Assembly (NCBI GenBank): GCA_032718865.1
Contig: JALUTQ010000010.1
Coordinates: 124,001 to 188,000, forward strand
Reading direction: 5' to 3'
Origin: Tilletia caries
Taxonomy: Eukaryota; Basidiomycota; Exobasidiomycetes; Tilletiales; Tilletiaceae
DNA: 64,000 nt
A program made the position numbers and the translations under genes. The notes beneath the pieces are model-generated. The model was not told the DNA's origin. It was given only the letters and a program-made list of their open reading frames with translations, and made no database searches. Of this stretch, positions 1 to 10,809 are shown piece after piece. Numbering within the stretch: position 1 is the stretch's first letter; every line of letters starts with the position of its first letter.

Positions 1-1208
1 TGAGACACACTCGACCGATGCGAAGAAGGTGCTGAAATGATCGCCGAGTGCGGGCATTGATGCTCGTCGGCAGTCCCGTCAACATATTCCGGCCGAGAGT
101 TGAAGATGGCGGACACAACGCCAGCAGCATCCGGAACGTCGTGTGAGTGTTGATCGATGTCGAGCTGCGGCGAAGATGATGGCTCGGGCAAAAGGGTAGG
201 CGGGCTAGACGGCAGTACTGAGGTGAGCACCGAGGTGGATGATAGAGCGGAGTACGATGTCGACGACGTCCGTGCCGATGAAGGTACCGTCTGCGATGAT
301 GAGGACGTTGAAGCTGGCGTCGTGGGTGACAATGTCGATGATGGGGGCGAAGAGGGCGAAGCTGAGCGAGATGTTCTTGAAGACAAGGGTGCGGATGTGG
401 AAGAGGATGATGTGGGTCTGGATGTGGATGCCAGGGATGCGGATGACTCCGACGCGGATGACGATGAAGGAGATGATGCTGAGAGAGAGCGGTTCAGGAC
501 GGAGGACAACGGAGACGCGGACGAGGGCGGAGAGCTGGACGGCAGAAGAGTATCCGAGGCGACGTCATTCGGCAATGGTGAGCGCAAGTCGTTTACTAGC
601 TGGCCGTAGGGTCGTGGTGGGGTGCATATATGGGTTGTCTGTCGATCCAGCGCCTCCTTTAGCTGCTGCTGCGTAGAAGTGAGCTGCTGGGTAAGATCCT
701 CAAGCCGGTTGATAGTCAAATGCAGGTGCTTGAAGACGGACACTGGCGCTGGAATGAAAAGAATCCCACGATCTCCAGCGGGAGCGAGTGATGACCGCGC
801 AGGATAATCTTGAAGGTGAACTTGTAGTCCGAGAACGAACTCCGTGCTACTGTCCCACGACTCGTAAAAACCGAGCTGGATGATGTCGCCGTCCCGAAGG
901 CTACTGCGCTCCGCAATCTTGAGACGCCGGTCGTTGACCAAGGTGGTATCCCTAGAATGATTGTGAACCAGACCGACCAGGCCGTCACCCAGGAAGGAAA
1001 GCGAGGCGTGTTCCACCCCCAAAGCGTGCCGCGCGAAAAGGAAGTTTGCTGGACTGGGACAGGCTGAAGGACGGACGTAATCTTCGTGTTTGTTGCCGCC
1101 CAACTGGAGATCAAAGCGATCTGAGGGAAGAAATACGATGCTCTGCGGAGGTAGGAAAGGATCGAGGGGGGTGAGAGTAAGAAAGAGGGGACTGCAGCTT
1201 GAAGGCAT
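1..1208 (-). CDS. FHA-domain protein, 3' end off the window
   Basis: From the ATG at 1208 the minus strand is open to base 1 with no stop (about 402 codons), so the gene runs off the left edge. Residues about 35-115 fit a forkhead-associated (FHA) fold: a strand ending QLGG, then GVEHASLSF, a VHNHSRDTTLVNDRRL stretch like the FHA N/R loop, and RDGDIIQLGF like the last strands. FHA domains bind phosphothreonine peptides, often in nuclear signalling. A short helical segment with a QQQ run follows near residue 170, then a long Ser/Pro-rich low-complexity tail. I see no intron in the visible part. An overlapping minus-strand frame at 716-1372 is a shadow. A second FHA gene lies near 53 kb. The FHA call is motif-based; partners and function are unknown. 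Confidence 0.7.
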   Translation of the reverse strand, partial: MPSSCSPLFLTLTPLDPFLPPQSIVFLPSDRFDLQLGGNKHEDYVRPSACPSPANFLFARHALGVEHASLSFLGDGLVGLVHNHSRDTTLVNDRRLKIAERSSLRDGDIIQLGFYESWDSSTEFVLGLQVHLQDYPARSSLAPAGDRGILFIPAPVSVFKHLHLTINRLEDLTQQLTSTQQQLKEALDRQTTHICTPPRPYGQLVNDLRSPLPNDVASDTLLPSSSPPSSASPLSSVLNRSLSASSPSSSSASESSASLASTSRPTSSSSTSAPLSSRTSRSASPSSPPSSTLSPTTPASTSSSSQTVPSSARTSSTSYSALSSTSVLTSVLPSSPPTLLPEPSSSPQLDIDQHSHDVPDAAGVVSAIFNSRPEYVDGTADEHQCPHSAIISAPSSHRSSVS

Positions 1209-1480
1209 GATAAAGAATGCGAAGGAGAGGGATGTAAGGGTGATAGAAGATGGCGCGGGGAAAGGAGTAAAGGTAAGGGCAAGAGAACATCCACTCTCAT
1301 CACCATGTAACGGCAGAGCGTTACTACGAGGATGCGTGAGTGTGAATTGATGATGAGTGTCCGAGAATACAATGGGAGGAGCTACAAGTGAGGAACTGAG
1401 AAGAGAACCACGTGTGAGCCGAGGGAGATTAGATATGATAAGAGGAACGGACTTGAGAACGAGCCAGGAACGGAAAGGAA

Positions 1481-2617
1481 ATGGTATCAATGGAAAGTAG
1501 TGAAAGGAAGGAGGAGCCACACCTCCGTTACACCTTGTTGGTGGTTCGAACAGCTGCAACCAATGGACAGGCGTACGACTTTGAGCTCACCTGGCCTCAT
1601 CAAGACGTTCCTCTCAAGCACACTGTCTTCAGTATGATCGGCAGCATTACCACTACGGACAATCGCAGGGTCATTGTTCCCGTTTCAGGAACGGTCGAGG
1701 TTCGACCTGGACATCCCTCCGAAGTGAATTATCGTCACAATCACATCCTCTCGTCCCCTTGTCGCATACGCGCTGCAGGAAAGGTGGTCACTTCCGTCCG
1801 AACCGAACTCACTGTGATTGGGTTCATCAATGCGGTACGCTGTACGCATTTACTCGGTCTAAACTCTAGAGTGCCCCAATTTCCTCCGCGAATGCTAACA
1901 CTCCCATGCATTACTCTACTTCACAGTATGGATCTGAAGACTGAAGTTCCGTTCCAGGTTCGGTTCATTGTGCCCGTACATGAGCCTCGCTGGAGACTTC
2001 CAAGGTGTCACAGTCGGCCATTTCATCAGTGCCCCAGGCAGGTTGTCCGAGGCAGGTTGTCGTCGTTGACCGATGGTACGAATGCTACGCTTCACGTAGA
2101 CCTCGAGCAGTTGACGAATGCTCCGATCGCACAGGTGGAATCAAGCGGGTCGTCAGGACAGTCAGGTCATCAGATGCCTAGCATTGTATCGACATCTGCT
2201 TGGGATGCTCCACCGACAATCTCCCGCCCTAGCACATCTGCTGCAACATCTCCCGGTCTTTCTTGCGCTGAATCTGCCACATTGGTCACAATTGGTGAGG
2301 CTGCAACATCAGGAGCAGGAACAACCTCGACTCCAACAGCATCCTCAACCGGCAATCGTACATCTGGTCTGCTGACCCCGTCACCCACTCCCACCAGCCG
2401 AACGACGACGACACTGGCCTCGGGTTCAAGCTTGTCTTCTTCACCTTTATATAGGAACTCGCCGTATACAATGGGCGGAGGGACAACGTCTTCTGCAACT
2501 AGAAGTAGCACTAGAAGCAGCTACTCCAACATGCTGAGCAACAACGCTCAGGCATCCGACAAAGCCGTGGTTCTTCAAGCTGGCTCTAGGCGTGCGCTAA
2601 GGATGAGCACGGAGTAA
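1481..2617 (+). CDS. unknown protein; 3' end formed by an inserted repeat
   Basis: The frame opens at an ATG at 1481 and stays open for 378 codons. The first 118 residues look like a compact beta-rich domain; the second half is Ser/Thr-rich low complexity. I do not recognise the family. A GTACGC...TTCACAG segment at 1835-1926 looks like an intron but would shift the frame and stop after a few codons. The next exon may therefore use another frame, or the gene is decayed. The stop codon (TAA near 2615) lies inside the repeat that begins about 2604 (motif GAGCACGGAGTAAG), so the native C-terminus is probably lost. It is divergent from the FHA gene, with about 270 bp between the two starts. Confidence 0.35.
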   Translation: MVSMESSERKEEPHLRYTLLVVRTAATNGQAYDFELTWPHQDVPLKHTVFSMIGSITTTDNRRVIVPVSGTVEVRPGHPSEVNYRHNHILSSPCRIRAAGKVVTSVRTELTVIGFINAVRCTHLLGLNSRVPQFPPRMLTLPCITLLHSMDLKTEVPFQVRFIVPVHEPRWRLPRCHSRPFHQCPRQVVRGRLSSLTDGTNATLHVDLEQLTNAPIAQVESSGSSGQSGHQMPSIVSTSAWDAPPTISRPSTSAATSPGLSCAESATLVTIGEAATSGAGTTSTPTASSTGNRTSGLLTPSPTPTSRTTTTLASGSSLSSSPLYRNSPYTMGGGTTSSATRSSTRSSYSNMLSNNAQASDKAVVLQAGSRRALRMSTE

Positions 2618-3200
2618 GCCCCGGAGCGGCTTTTCTGGAGCGCTCCGGTTATCCGGGGGAGCCGGGAGTACGGAGTGAGAATCGAGAGGTTACCTCACCG
2701 TTGCCGGAGTACGGAGCTGGCGTTTAAGCAATGTAGGAAGTTCCCCGGAGTACGGAGCTGACCTCTGCGCGTTGCTAAAAATTCCCCGGAGTACGGAGTA
2801 AATACCTGTGAAATGTGACGGAGTACGGAGTTACCCCCGGAGTCCGGGGCGCTCCGGGGCCTCCACATTTTTCTCATATGGAAGGTATTTTGCCATAAAC
2901 ATGGGTGTTTTGGGGGCAATTTTCAAAATTTATTTTCACAAATCTCATCTCGCAGTCTAATTTTGACCAAAACAGCTCTTCAAGCGCTCTCAGACTGTTC
3001 TCTTCAGCACAGTTGCTACAAGATTGATCACGAGCATACACATTTTTGAAATCATGCCATATTTTAGGATTTGTGAGATCATCTCCCGGAGTACGGAGCT
3101 CCTCCGGAATATCCGGGCTCCGTAGCCACGGAGTACGGAGTAGACTTTCTAAAACACTTCTTAATTTGACGGAGCACGGAGTGAGTTTTCTCTGGTGCTC
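2604..3200. repeat. hAT-associated repeat, copy 1 (GGAGTACGGAG family)
   Basis: The stretch contains about ten copies of GGAGTACGGAG or GGAGCACGGAG in clusters at both sides of an AT-rich core. The part at about 2735-3205 aligns collinearly, by eye at roughly 85 percent, with 15845-16320, the left flank of the hAT pseudogene. Shared blocks include CTCCACATTTTTCTCAT, TCATCTCGCAGTCTAA and TTGATCACGAGCATACACAT. It reads as a solo, non-coding derivative of the hAT end. Confidence 0.8.
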
Positions 3201-3212
3201 CTTATAGTGACG

Positions 3213-3440
3213 CTCAGGAAAAGTGGGGGCGCTGTATAGACGCTGATCAGACGCTGACCCTAATTTCAGCGTCTGAGCAGCGTCTATACAGCGTCTATAC
3301 AGCGTCTCAGCATAAAGGAAGGGCCGGTGGAGGTCTGAGGCCGGAAAGCAGCGGGCAGGCAGCGTCCTCAGGCCGCTGCTCAGACGCTATTCTCAATACT
3401 TTCACTTCCCCGCTACTCAGACGCTATTTAGACGCTGTCA
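3213..3440. repeat. left terminal inverted repeat and subterminal CAGCGTCT cluster
   Basis: After the 14-bp terminal repeat come two AGACGCTG, then four CAGCGTCT in the opposite orientation, then more AGACGCT copies up to 3440. The mirrored orientation makes long imperfect palindromes. Such clusters are typical transposase-binding arrays in DNA transposons; the binding role here is inferred. Confidence 0.65.
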
Positions 3441-3730
3441 AGTTCGTACAAAAATGCCCGCCCACCCGCAGCTCGCAGGCAGCTAGCTAGCCGCCCGTCG
3501 AGCGCAGGCGTTGGAAATAGGATTGCTGTGTATCTTGTAGGGAGTCGAACTTGTGGCGATCATGGTGTGTGGAGCAGCCGAGCAGAGCAGAAATTGAGAG
3601 CTGGCGATGGTGTTGATCGTTGCACTGCAGAGTATGTGGAAAACCGTGGCCCGCGTCAGACTGCGCGGCAAGAGACAGAGTGAAGCGTCAGTACTACTTT
3701 ATTGTGAACAGAGACAGTACCTACTTACAT

Positions 3731-6486
3731 CTATGCCTTCGCCTTTCCGTGAGTCGCAGCTTTGATAGATCCAAGAATCGTCTCCTTGTTGATCGCTTGC
3801 TGCACCTGCGCCGCGGTGATGACGACCTCCCCAGCCTTGAATGCATCGATCAAGATCTGCTTCAGCCTTCATCTGACTGACCTTCATCACCTTCAGTACC
3901 TTCAAGTCGCCCTTCTTGCAGAGGGCCTCTACCGGCTCCTTGATGAGGCTCTGCGTCGAAAGAGAGAAGGAGAAGGGAGTCAAACTGCTGTGTTTGTTCG
4001 TGTGTGTATGTGTGTGAGCGGCACGGGAAGCAGGTCACTCACCGACAGCACGATCTCGTTCACCATGCCTTGCTTGAGTAGAAGCATCGCTTCCTTTTGG
4101 CCGCCCTTGATGAACGCCTTGTCCGTGTTTGGTTCTTGAGCTCCTCGGTCAGTCGACTCTGTTGGCGCACTCGCCGGCGCAGTCGACGAGCTCGGTACAT
4201 CGTTTTTCTCGGCGTCGGCAGCAGCTGTGGTGTTCGCCTCCCTCGAGCTATTTGCCTTGGCCGAGCGACGAGGCGGAGCAAAGGCGGCCACGATCAAGGC
4301 GAAGATCTCCTTTGCCTGTCTCTCAAAGTTGGCGTAGTACAAATACCAGTCGGACGCATCCCGGGAAAGGCACCAAAGGCGGAGCAGTGCGGCGATCAGT
4401 CGAAATGCAGTCTGTTTGTCGCCGTATGTTGGTCGCAAAGGGAGGAAGTCCGCATAGCTCCATGATTCCATCATTTCGGTTGCCCTCGCCGCGCCCTCAT
4501 TCTCTTCGCCTCCTTGCTCGAGAATCTTGATGCTCTCCATCATCGTCAGCCAAGAGTCGAAGCCAGGGTCCATGCTCGTATCGATCGTCATGGCGTCCAC
4601 GCCGGAGTCCTGTACGTGCATGATAGCCGCTTTGATCTGATCTTGCTCGGCCTTGTCGATCCAGGAATAACGGATGCGCAGCGCACTGAAAAGCCCCGCC
4701 ATGGTTGCAGAAGCGAGTTGACTGAGCGATTGGACTCGCATGCTGCTTGTCGTCGCCTTCTGTCGATGCGTCTGCGGCGAGTGGGGTAGAGTGACTAGCG
4801 GACCCGACGTGGGTGGCGGCGTGCCGGAAGGGTTCGTCTCTTTGTTCGTATCGCTCGCCTTCTTGGCCGGGTTGGCTCCTTCTGCACGCCGGGGCAACAG
4901 GAGATGAGCGGTGGAGGTGGGCGCCGCAGAGAGGCCTCTCATTCGCGGTGCGGCATGACGAGATGCTGGAACCTGGAACGAGAGCAATGGTCAGTAACTT
5001 GTTTTCATTCAGTATGTATGCTGCTTCCTTCTGTGACGACTGACCATTTTCATCGTCCTGGGAGCGAGACGAAGCATCCCGAGCAGCGACGATCAAAGCT
5101 TGAGAATGGTGGTGATGAGAGCGTATTATGAGTATGCAAGAGGCCAGTTAAATGCGACAATCAGACTCACCAGCAGCCTCGATTTCGTCTTCGTCATCCT
5201 CATCGTCTTCAACTCGATCGGCGCTTCATGCATAGTCTCCGCCTCTTTCGTGCTCTTCTTCGATCTCTTCGCTTGATTGCTGTCGAGCAAAGCCTCTGCT
5301 GCTCCTCTCTTACCTGATGTTAAGACTGCAGCGGGAGACTTGGCCGGGGACGACTTCTGAGCCTTGAACGGCGATGTTTTCGTCTTGAGCTTGCTGTTGG
5401 GCTTGGACGGCGATGTTGAACCAGAGGAGCTGCCCGCGGTGGAGGTAGTGGGCTTGGCCTAGAGAAGATGACATTGAATAAGAAGAAATGTACAGAACCA
5501 AACCTACTCACCATCTTCTCAGCCTTTGAAACTTGCTGGTTCCTGTTTTTGAGGGCGAACTCAATAAGTTTCAGAGACTTGTAATGGCCCTCGGCCCAGC
5601 CGACAAAAGGATATGCGGCCTCGATCTCGCTGTAGACTGTTCGGATGAAGCGCATATAGTTGCCTCGCCAGAAGCTGAAGTTGAGCTTCTGATCCTTTTT
5701 GACAGGGCCCGCTGCCTCTGGCGTCAGCGTGGCATTGACGGCCTGTTGAGCGCAACGCTGCACTTGGGTGATCAGCTCGGCGGGGACCGTGGTGCCGTTG
5801 ATGTCGACAAGGAAGTCCGCGGCATACCAATGTATCTTATCCTTAGGCCCAGGACGCCGACCAAGCTTGGCACGACCAACCTTCATGCGGACGTCATCGT
5901 CTGTCCACAGCACGCGACGCTGCTCCTGCTTGGAGAGTGATGTCGCTTTGCGGTCGAGGCCGACGCCTTCCTTGCGAAAGTCGAAGTTGTCGACGTTGCT
6001 AGCCTTGCCGTGTGTGGAAACGTTGCTGTCGGTATCGTCGTCTTCATCCTCGTCGTCCTTCCTGCCGTCGTCGTCGCCCTTTCTGCCTTCGTTGTCGCTC
6101 ATGTCCTCGTCGCCAGCATCGTCCTCATCGCCGTCATCTTCGGTGGCGTCGAGATCCATCTCGACCACGGATCGAGCAACATTGCGCTTTGAAGTGGCCG
6201 CTGTAGGATTGGGAGCTGGGGCGGTGGAGGAAGCATTCGCCTGTTGGAAGGCACGAAAAGCCTGCCGGAAATCGGGATCGGCGAAAAGGGAGTTGTACTG
6301 CGATGCACTCATTGTTGAGGGATGGCCGAGACCGCCAAGTCGATCGAGGTGAGGGAACTCTGTCGGAGGCTGCATGATGAAGGCGACGAGGTTCGCGGGG
6401 TTGGGGAGGACGGGTAAAGAGTGATCAAGGTGATGGTCGAGAAGAGGTGGTGATGGTCGAGAAGAGATGGTGATGGTCGAGAACAT
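3731..6486 (-). pseudogene. unknown transposon-borne protein, gene A (best copy of A/B/C family)
   Basis: This is a multi-exon minus-strand gene. Exon 1 starts at the ATG at 6486 (or 6312). It encodes an acidic Asp/Glu-rich stretch, then a conserved-looking domain with WYAADFLVDI, NFSFWRGNYMRFIRTVYSE and FVGWAEGHYKSLKLIEFA. A clean GTGAGT...CTAG intron lies near 5460-5513. Basic Lys/Ser-rich exons like nuclear signals follow. The next large exon (to about 4050) is helical, with LIAALLRLW and KQGMVNEIVLS motifs, and a GTGAGT...ACGCAG intron precedes the last exon. That last exon resembles a SAP-like DNA-binding tail but carries a one-base shift near 3855 relative to copies B and C. The family is not recognised. 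A DNA-binding accessory or transposase role is inferred from location at a transposon end. Confidence 0.5.
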
Positions 6487-6732
6487 TGAAGGACCTGAAG
6501 CAGAAGAAGAGGACTGAGGAGTGAGAACCAAGTCAGCAACCAAGCACACCAAGTTTAAAGCGCGTCGTCAAGCGCGCGAAGCGTGACGCGTCAATAGTAG
6601 AGCGTGCCTGCGCGCGGAGATCTCACGTCTTGCGCATACACGCTACTCTAACTCTTCACTTCACACTTGTATGCGTATCACCCAGCTGTAGCATACGAAT
6701 CAGAGGTCGTTGACTTCAGTGCTTATGACGCT

Positions 6733-7087
6733 CTACGTCGCCCGCCCCTTGTCAGGCAAAAAGATCTGATCGAGCAGTTTGGCAGCCTCCGCCGCGTACC
6801 TGCACCTCGTCCAAATCGCGGGCCCGTATCGGTACAGCAGGAAGGGGAAGGGTACACAGAGTGCTGCGAGGCCTGCTGCCAGGGCGGGCGCACCGTGGAT
6901 GCCTAGGCTGTCGTACATGGCGGGAGTGAACAGGGGGAAGGCCATGCCGAAGAGGGAGCGGATGATCGAGTTGGCCGCGAGGACGGAGGAGGCGTAGAGG
7001 AGGTAGCTGTCGACGAGGTAGTTGGTTATCGAAGGGAAGACGAGGACCAGACCGGCTCCGAAGTGTGCTGAGGCCAAGGCTCAGCAA
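6733..7087 (-). pseudogene. 3' fragment of an MFS drug-transporter-like gene
   Basis: The open frame encodes only the C-terminal end of a major facilitator superfamily transporter of the multidrug-proton antiporter type. It has two to three hydrophobic helices, with SYLLYASSVLAANSIIRS and GMAFPLFTPAMYDSLGIHGA, and ends FPFLLYRYG...R. The final helices and the loop spacing match fungal DHA1-type transporters as I know them. There is no upstream coding sequence: the fragment stops abruptly at the AT-rich island at 7090. It is most likely a host exon captured by the surrounding transposon. It cannot transport anything on its own. Confidence 0.7.
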
Positions 7088-7089
7088 CT

Positions 7090-7350
7090 ATCTTCACTTT
7101 GTAACTATGATAACTATATAGTTATAACTTATAGTGATAACTTGACTATACTTTGGGCGGCGAAGCCGTCTAGAAAAAATAGTAGCTATAACTTTTTCAG
7201 ATCGGCGCGGAGTAACTAGTAGTTGAAATAGCTATGAAAAATCCCATTTGGCTGATATAGCCACTAGATAGTCACTATGTAGTAGCTCCAGCTACTCCTA
7301 GTCACATATAGTCGCTATCTCAGTTACTCATAGCCACATATAGTGACTAT
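7090..7350. repeat. AT-rich palindrome island (ATAGTGACTAT dialect)
   Basis: Some 260 bp are built of short, overlapping palindromes around CTATAGT, GTGACTAT and TAGTCAC (for example ACTATATAGTTAT, CATATAGTGACTAT). It separates the MFS fragment from gene P1. Similar islands built from other short palindromes lie at 27.0-27.5, 49.8-50.4 and 50.5-50.7 kb. Confidence 0.7.
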
Positions 7351-7360
7351 TCTTCGAGGA

Positions 7361-7696
7361 TTAGGCGGCTGCAGATGTGGATGATCGGGTCTTCATCGTA
7401 CCGGCGGACGTGTTTTTGGCGGGGAGCGCCTTCTTGGGTGTGGGAGATGAGTCCTGGGTGTTAACCTGAGCCGGAAGATCAATCCAGAAGGTGGCGTCGG
7501 CCTCCTTAACGTGCTGTAGGAGTGGGGCCTCGTCCGGACTTGGGGTTGGGGTGCGCGAAAGTGTGAGGGTGTTGGAGGCTGCGGCCTCGTCCGGACTTGG
7601 GGTTGGGGTGCGCGAGAGTGCGAGGGTGATGGATGCCTTTGTGCTGCCTCGTCCAATCGTCGTCTCGGACGCATCTGGTCGAGCTTGATCGGTCAT
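7361..7696 (-). CDS. small low-complexity protein P1, paralogue of P2
   Basis: The 111-residue frame starts at an ATG at 7696. It contains two tandem copies of LTLSRTPTPSPDEA (an in-phase DNA duplication at about 7525-7630), then DATFWIDLP and MKTRSST, and stops right at the AT-rich island. The same order of motifs, LSRSPTPSPE, DATFWVDVP and MKTRSST, occurs in the minus-strand gene at 54822-55619. The upstream 170-200 bp of the two genes also share blocks such as GTTTATCCG and TCATGTTGAA. It is probably a truncated duplicate. The family and function are unknown; the Thr-Pro/Ser-Pro sites suggest a disordered phosphoprotein. Confidence 0.45.
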   Translation of the reverse strand: MTDQARPDASETTIGRGSTKASITLALSRTPTPSPDEAAASNTLTLSRTPTPSPDEAPLLQHVKEADATFWIDLPAQVNTQDSSPTPKKALPAKNTSAGTMKTRSSTSAAA

Positions 7697-7699
7697 GTT

Positions 7700-8560
7700 T
7701 AGATGAGGGCAGGGTGTGGCCGCATGACGGAGACCTGCAGAAGAGGAAAGAGGAGGAGGATCATGTTGAAGAGGGGAGAGATGGGAGCAGCGTGAAGGGT
7801 CGGAAATGAGGGACTTGGTCGAGAAGGGGTTAAAATAATAAAGGGGGCAGGGTTCAAATCAATGAGAGGAGAGGTGTTGTGATCGGCATAGGAGGCATAG
7901 GCGGTGGTTTATCCGCGAGACTGCGGTGACTGATGTGACTAAGCCCTACCACAGATGGGGGTTTGCGCAGGCAGGCGATGATGAGGACAGCGCACGATGG
8001 GGTTTGCGCAGGTGTGTGGTGGCAGAAGAGGAGAATTGTAGCAAAGGGTTAACGGTCTCTATCTTTTCTTTGGCCTTAGCCTCTCGTGTACGGGTAAGGA
8101 TGACTGTACGGGCGAATAGCATTGAGCACAATTGATCTCGAGCAAGGATTATGGCATCGCTTTCGGTCCGTTGTAGTAGGTAGAAGATACAGATGGGGTT
8201 GGGGTCCGGAGGTTTGAATAAGGGCATGGACTAGAAGAGGATGCCTTATGGGGATGATGTGATGGGCCCAAGGAGAGCGAGAAGGACGGTGAACGGCGTT
8301 TCCCCGAGCGCGGACGACAATGACTAGACACAGCAGCGTAAGTGTCTGGGGGAAGAGCGGGAGGGGAAGTTGTCAGCCTCTCCGGGATTGTCCATACGAA
8401 GATAGAGAGCGAGTCTGCGTCTTCCTGCGGTCGGGAAGCTCAATATCAGGCTCCTTCCATCATTCCATGATCATCGGTGCGACCGCAACGATCCAGATTC
8501 AGACATCTACCATCAAGCATACCGGCCTTGAACTGTCGAGGATACTGATCATGTCGAACT
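7700..8560. other. intergenic stretch, purine-rich upstream region of P1
   Basis: I see no convincing gene. The first 250 bp resemble the region upstream of P2 (55620-55880). A near-duplicate GATGGGGTTTGCGCAGG / GATGGGGGTTTGCGCAGG occurs at about 7955-8012. The 5' part of gene C may lie here but no exon can be defined. Confidence 0.4.
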
Positions 8561-8570
8561 GTGAGTCAGC

Positions 8571-10317
8571 TGCCTGGCCACGAAACGAAAGCGCGACGCG
8601 ACGGAGACCGCTACCGAGGCAAGCTCTCCTGGCTCTTCTGCTCTTCCTGGTCCCTCTGGACCTTCGGCACCCTCAGGACCTTCGGCACCCCCAGGAGGAC
8701 CTCCCGCCAACCCGTACTCTACGGGGAAGGCGGACCGGAGCAAGAAGCCAGGCAACGCAAGTACCACAGCGGTGCCCAAGAGCAAGAAGGTAAAGCGGCA
8801 ACTCGCCATCGACGACAACATCGATGACGGAGTCGATGACTGCGACGACGGTGAGTATCGAGCATACCATGCATACATTGGGATTCTTCTAACTTCCAGA
8901 ATGCTATCACTTATCAGAACCCTCTAAGACTACCCTTCGCCGTACAGCTCGAGCCAAGGGAACTGCGGCTACTCAGCAGAACCTCGATCAGCACAACGAT
9001 GACGACGTTCCCGGTAAGTATCGTCGACTGCGCATGTAGCATTAGAGCATATATGCGCTTCATAAGTCAGTTTTATGATGTCATTCTTGTGTCTTGTGTG
9101 CTTGCTTCGATACAGAATCTTCTGCTATCAAGATCAAGGAGCGCAATGATGAGAACGACAACCGTGAGTGCAAGATGCGATCGAGACTCGTGTATGTGCG
9201 TTTGATCTGATCCATTTCTGGTGTGTATTTCAAGGTGCTCAACCAACGAAGAGAACTCTGCTCATCCCCACCTGCCCGCCCATGAGATCTTCTGTTGCGA
9301 CATCGGCAACCTCGGCTTTGAAGACCATCGTCTCCCACAACGCCACGGATCTGTCGCTGCCACCGTCGAAGCTCTCGCGAAGGCTCTCGCCTCCCGCTAC
9401 AGTTCCTTGGAGAAGGCTTCCGATGTTCGCTCCACCCTTGAGACCCTCCACCTTGCCGAAAGCTGCGGTTTGGACCCTGGCACCAAGGATCCGCTGGGCT
9501 CTCCTCTTGGCTTGCTACTTTGGAGATGATTCCGACTCCTGCTGACGACAAGGACGAAGACATGGTGGGTGATTCTTTCGGACACAACATCATCGGATCC
9601 TGGGCCTATCGAGACGGCCTGAAGCAGCTGAACGACTGGGAAGCGTCAAGAACGCTTGTCGGTTGCTGTCCGCGTTGCTTCGTATCTGGGCCATAGCCAA
9701 GGATGAAGGATCAGCTCCGCACGATGAACAAGACCGAAGAGCCCATCGTCAAACGGCACATCAGGTCTCGAAGCTCATCGAGACGTCTTTCCGGCTCACC
9801 TCGGGAACGAAGAAAGTCGTCAGCGGTGCTCCCACCGACATCACCAACACGATGTCGTCTGTTGCTGCCGAGCCCTCATCTGCGGCCGCTGACCCTAAAG
9901 CAAAGGGCAAGCGTGGTCAAGTCTCTGCTGTTGCCGAGTCCTCGTCTTCGGCCGTTGACCCTGCCAAGGAAGCCAAGCACAAGCGTGGTCAGGTCGAAAA
10001 GAACCTTGACAACGGCATCGTGAATGAAGAAGTGGTCAATGTGAGTGAATCACTGACGCATACAACGGCTGCCTGACTGACTAAGTACGTTCTTTCCGCA
10101 GTCGCTTTCCAAACGGGCTGCGATGAAGCTCCTTGCTCTCGGAGGAATCGAGGTCCGGGCGAAGGCCAGAGCGGATGAAGTTCAGCGTACCCTGAATCAA
10201 GCACTTTAGTCCGGCAAAGTCAAGGTCTCCGCGAAGCAGGTCCGGCAGGCCGAAAGCAAGCTCAAGGTTGTAGGTTCGATCCGCATCGACCCCAAGGGCA
10301 AGAGCAAGGCCGCCTGA
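8571..10317 (+). pseudogene. unknown transposon-borne protein, gene C (decayed A/B/C family copy)
   Basis: Exons with good GTGAGT/GTAAGT introns run from about 8571. They encode basic Pro/Gly-rich sequence with KRKRD and KSKKVKRQ (likely nuclear signals), then a helical domain with FGHNIIGSWAYRDGL and LLSALLRIWAIAK, then NLDNGIVNEEVV. After a last intron comes KRAAMKLLALGG and a tail ending GSIRIDPKGKSKAA. The order matches genes A and B. Damage seen: a frame change near 9510, a minus-one change at TGG 9637-9639, and an in-frame TAG at 10207-10209. No counterpart of gene A's N-terminal WYAADF domain is visible. Function unknown; it sits at the right end of the element as gene A sits at the left. 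Confidence 0.55.
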
Positions 10318-10559
10318 GAAGTCATCCTCATCCCTCTCTCGTAGCAAACAAAGCTGAGGCCAATCATTCGGAGACGTTCAAGCATCGGATCGGTGGCGAA
10401 GGTGCTGGAATGGATGCCATGCTACGGGAAGGGACTGCACGAAGCCAGGAGGAGGATCGAGGCAGCTACATCAGGCATCAGTATGTGACCAGCGACAGTT
10501 CCAGTTGTCAGCGTAATCAAAGCGTTTGAACCGCGTATGAGCAGCGTGTGAAAAGCGCG

Positions 10560-10809
10560 TATACAAAGCGGGAAGGCAGTGGAAGAGAAGTGGAAGAGAA
10601 GCGTGCCGAGTGCCGACAGCGTGTCCACAGCGGGAGACACGCTGTCGGCCGCCTCTTTTGTCTACGCAGCGGATGGTTAGCGTGTCTCCCGCTCTTGAGA
10701 CGCTGTCGGCACGCATCACACGCGGTGCTGAGACGCCCAGAACCACAGCGTCTAGGCAGCGTCTCAGGAGTGTCAACAGCGTCTCAACATCCGGTCCACT
10801 TTTCCTGAG
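10560..10809. repeat. right subterminal CAGCGTCT cluster and terminal inverted repeat
   Basis: The stretch carries CAGCGTCT three times near 10746-10790, AGACGCTG once, and degenerate versions with longer palindromes (GCCGACAGCGTGTC and its inverse). It ends in the 14-bp inverted repeat at 10796-10809. It mirrors 3213-3440. Confidence 0.65.

Noticed and set aside
157..609. Acidic Asp/Glu/Gly-rich plus-strand frame
   Set aside because: It is the complement of the Ser-rich tail of the left FHA gene, which is open across the entire region.
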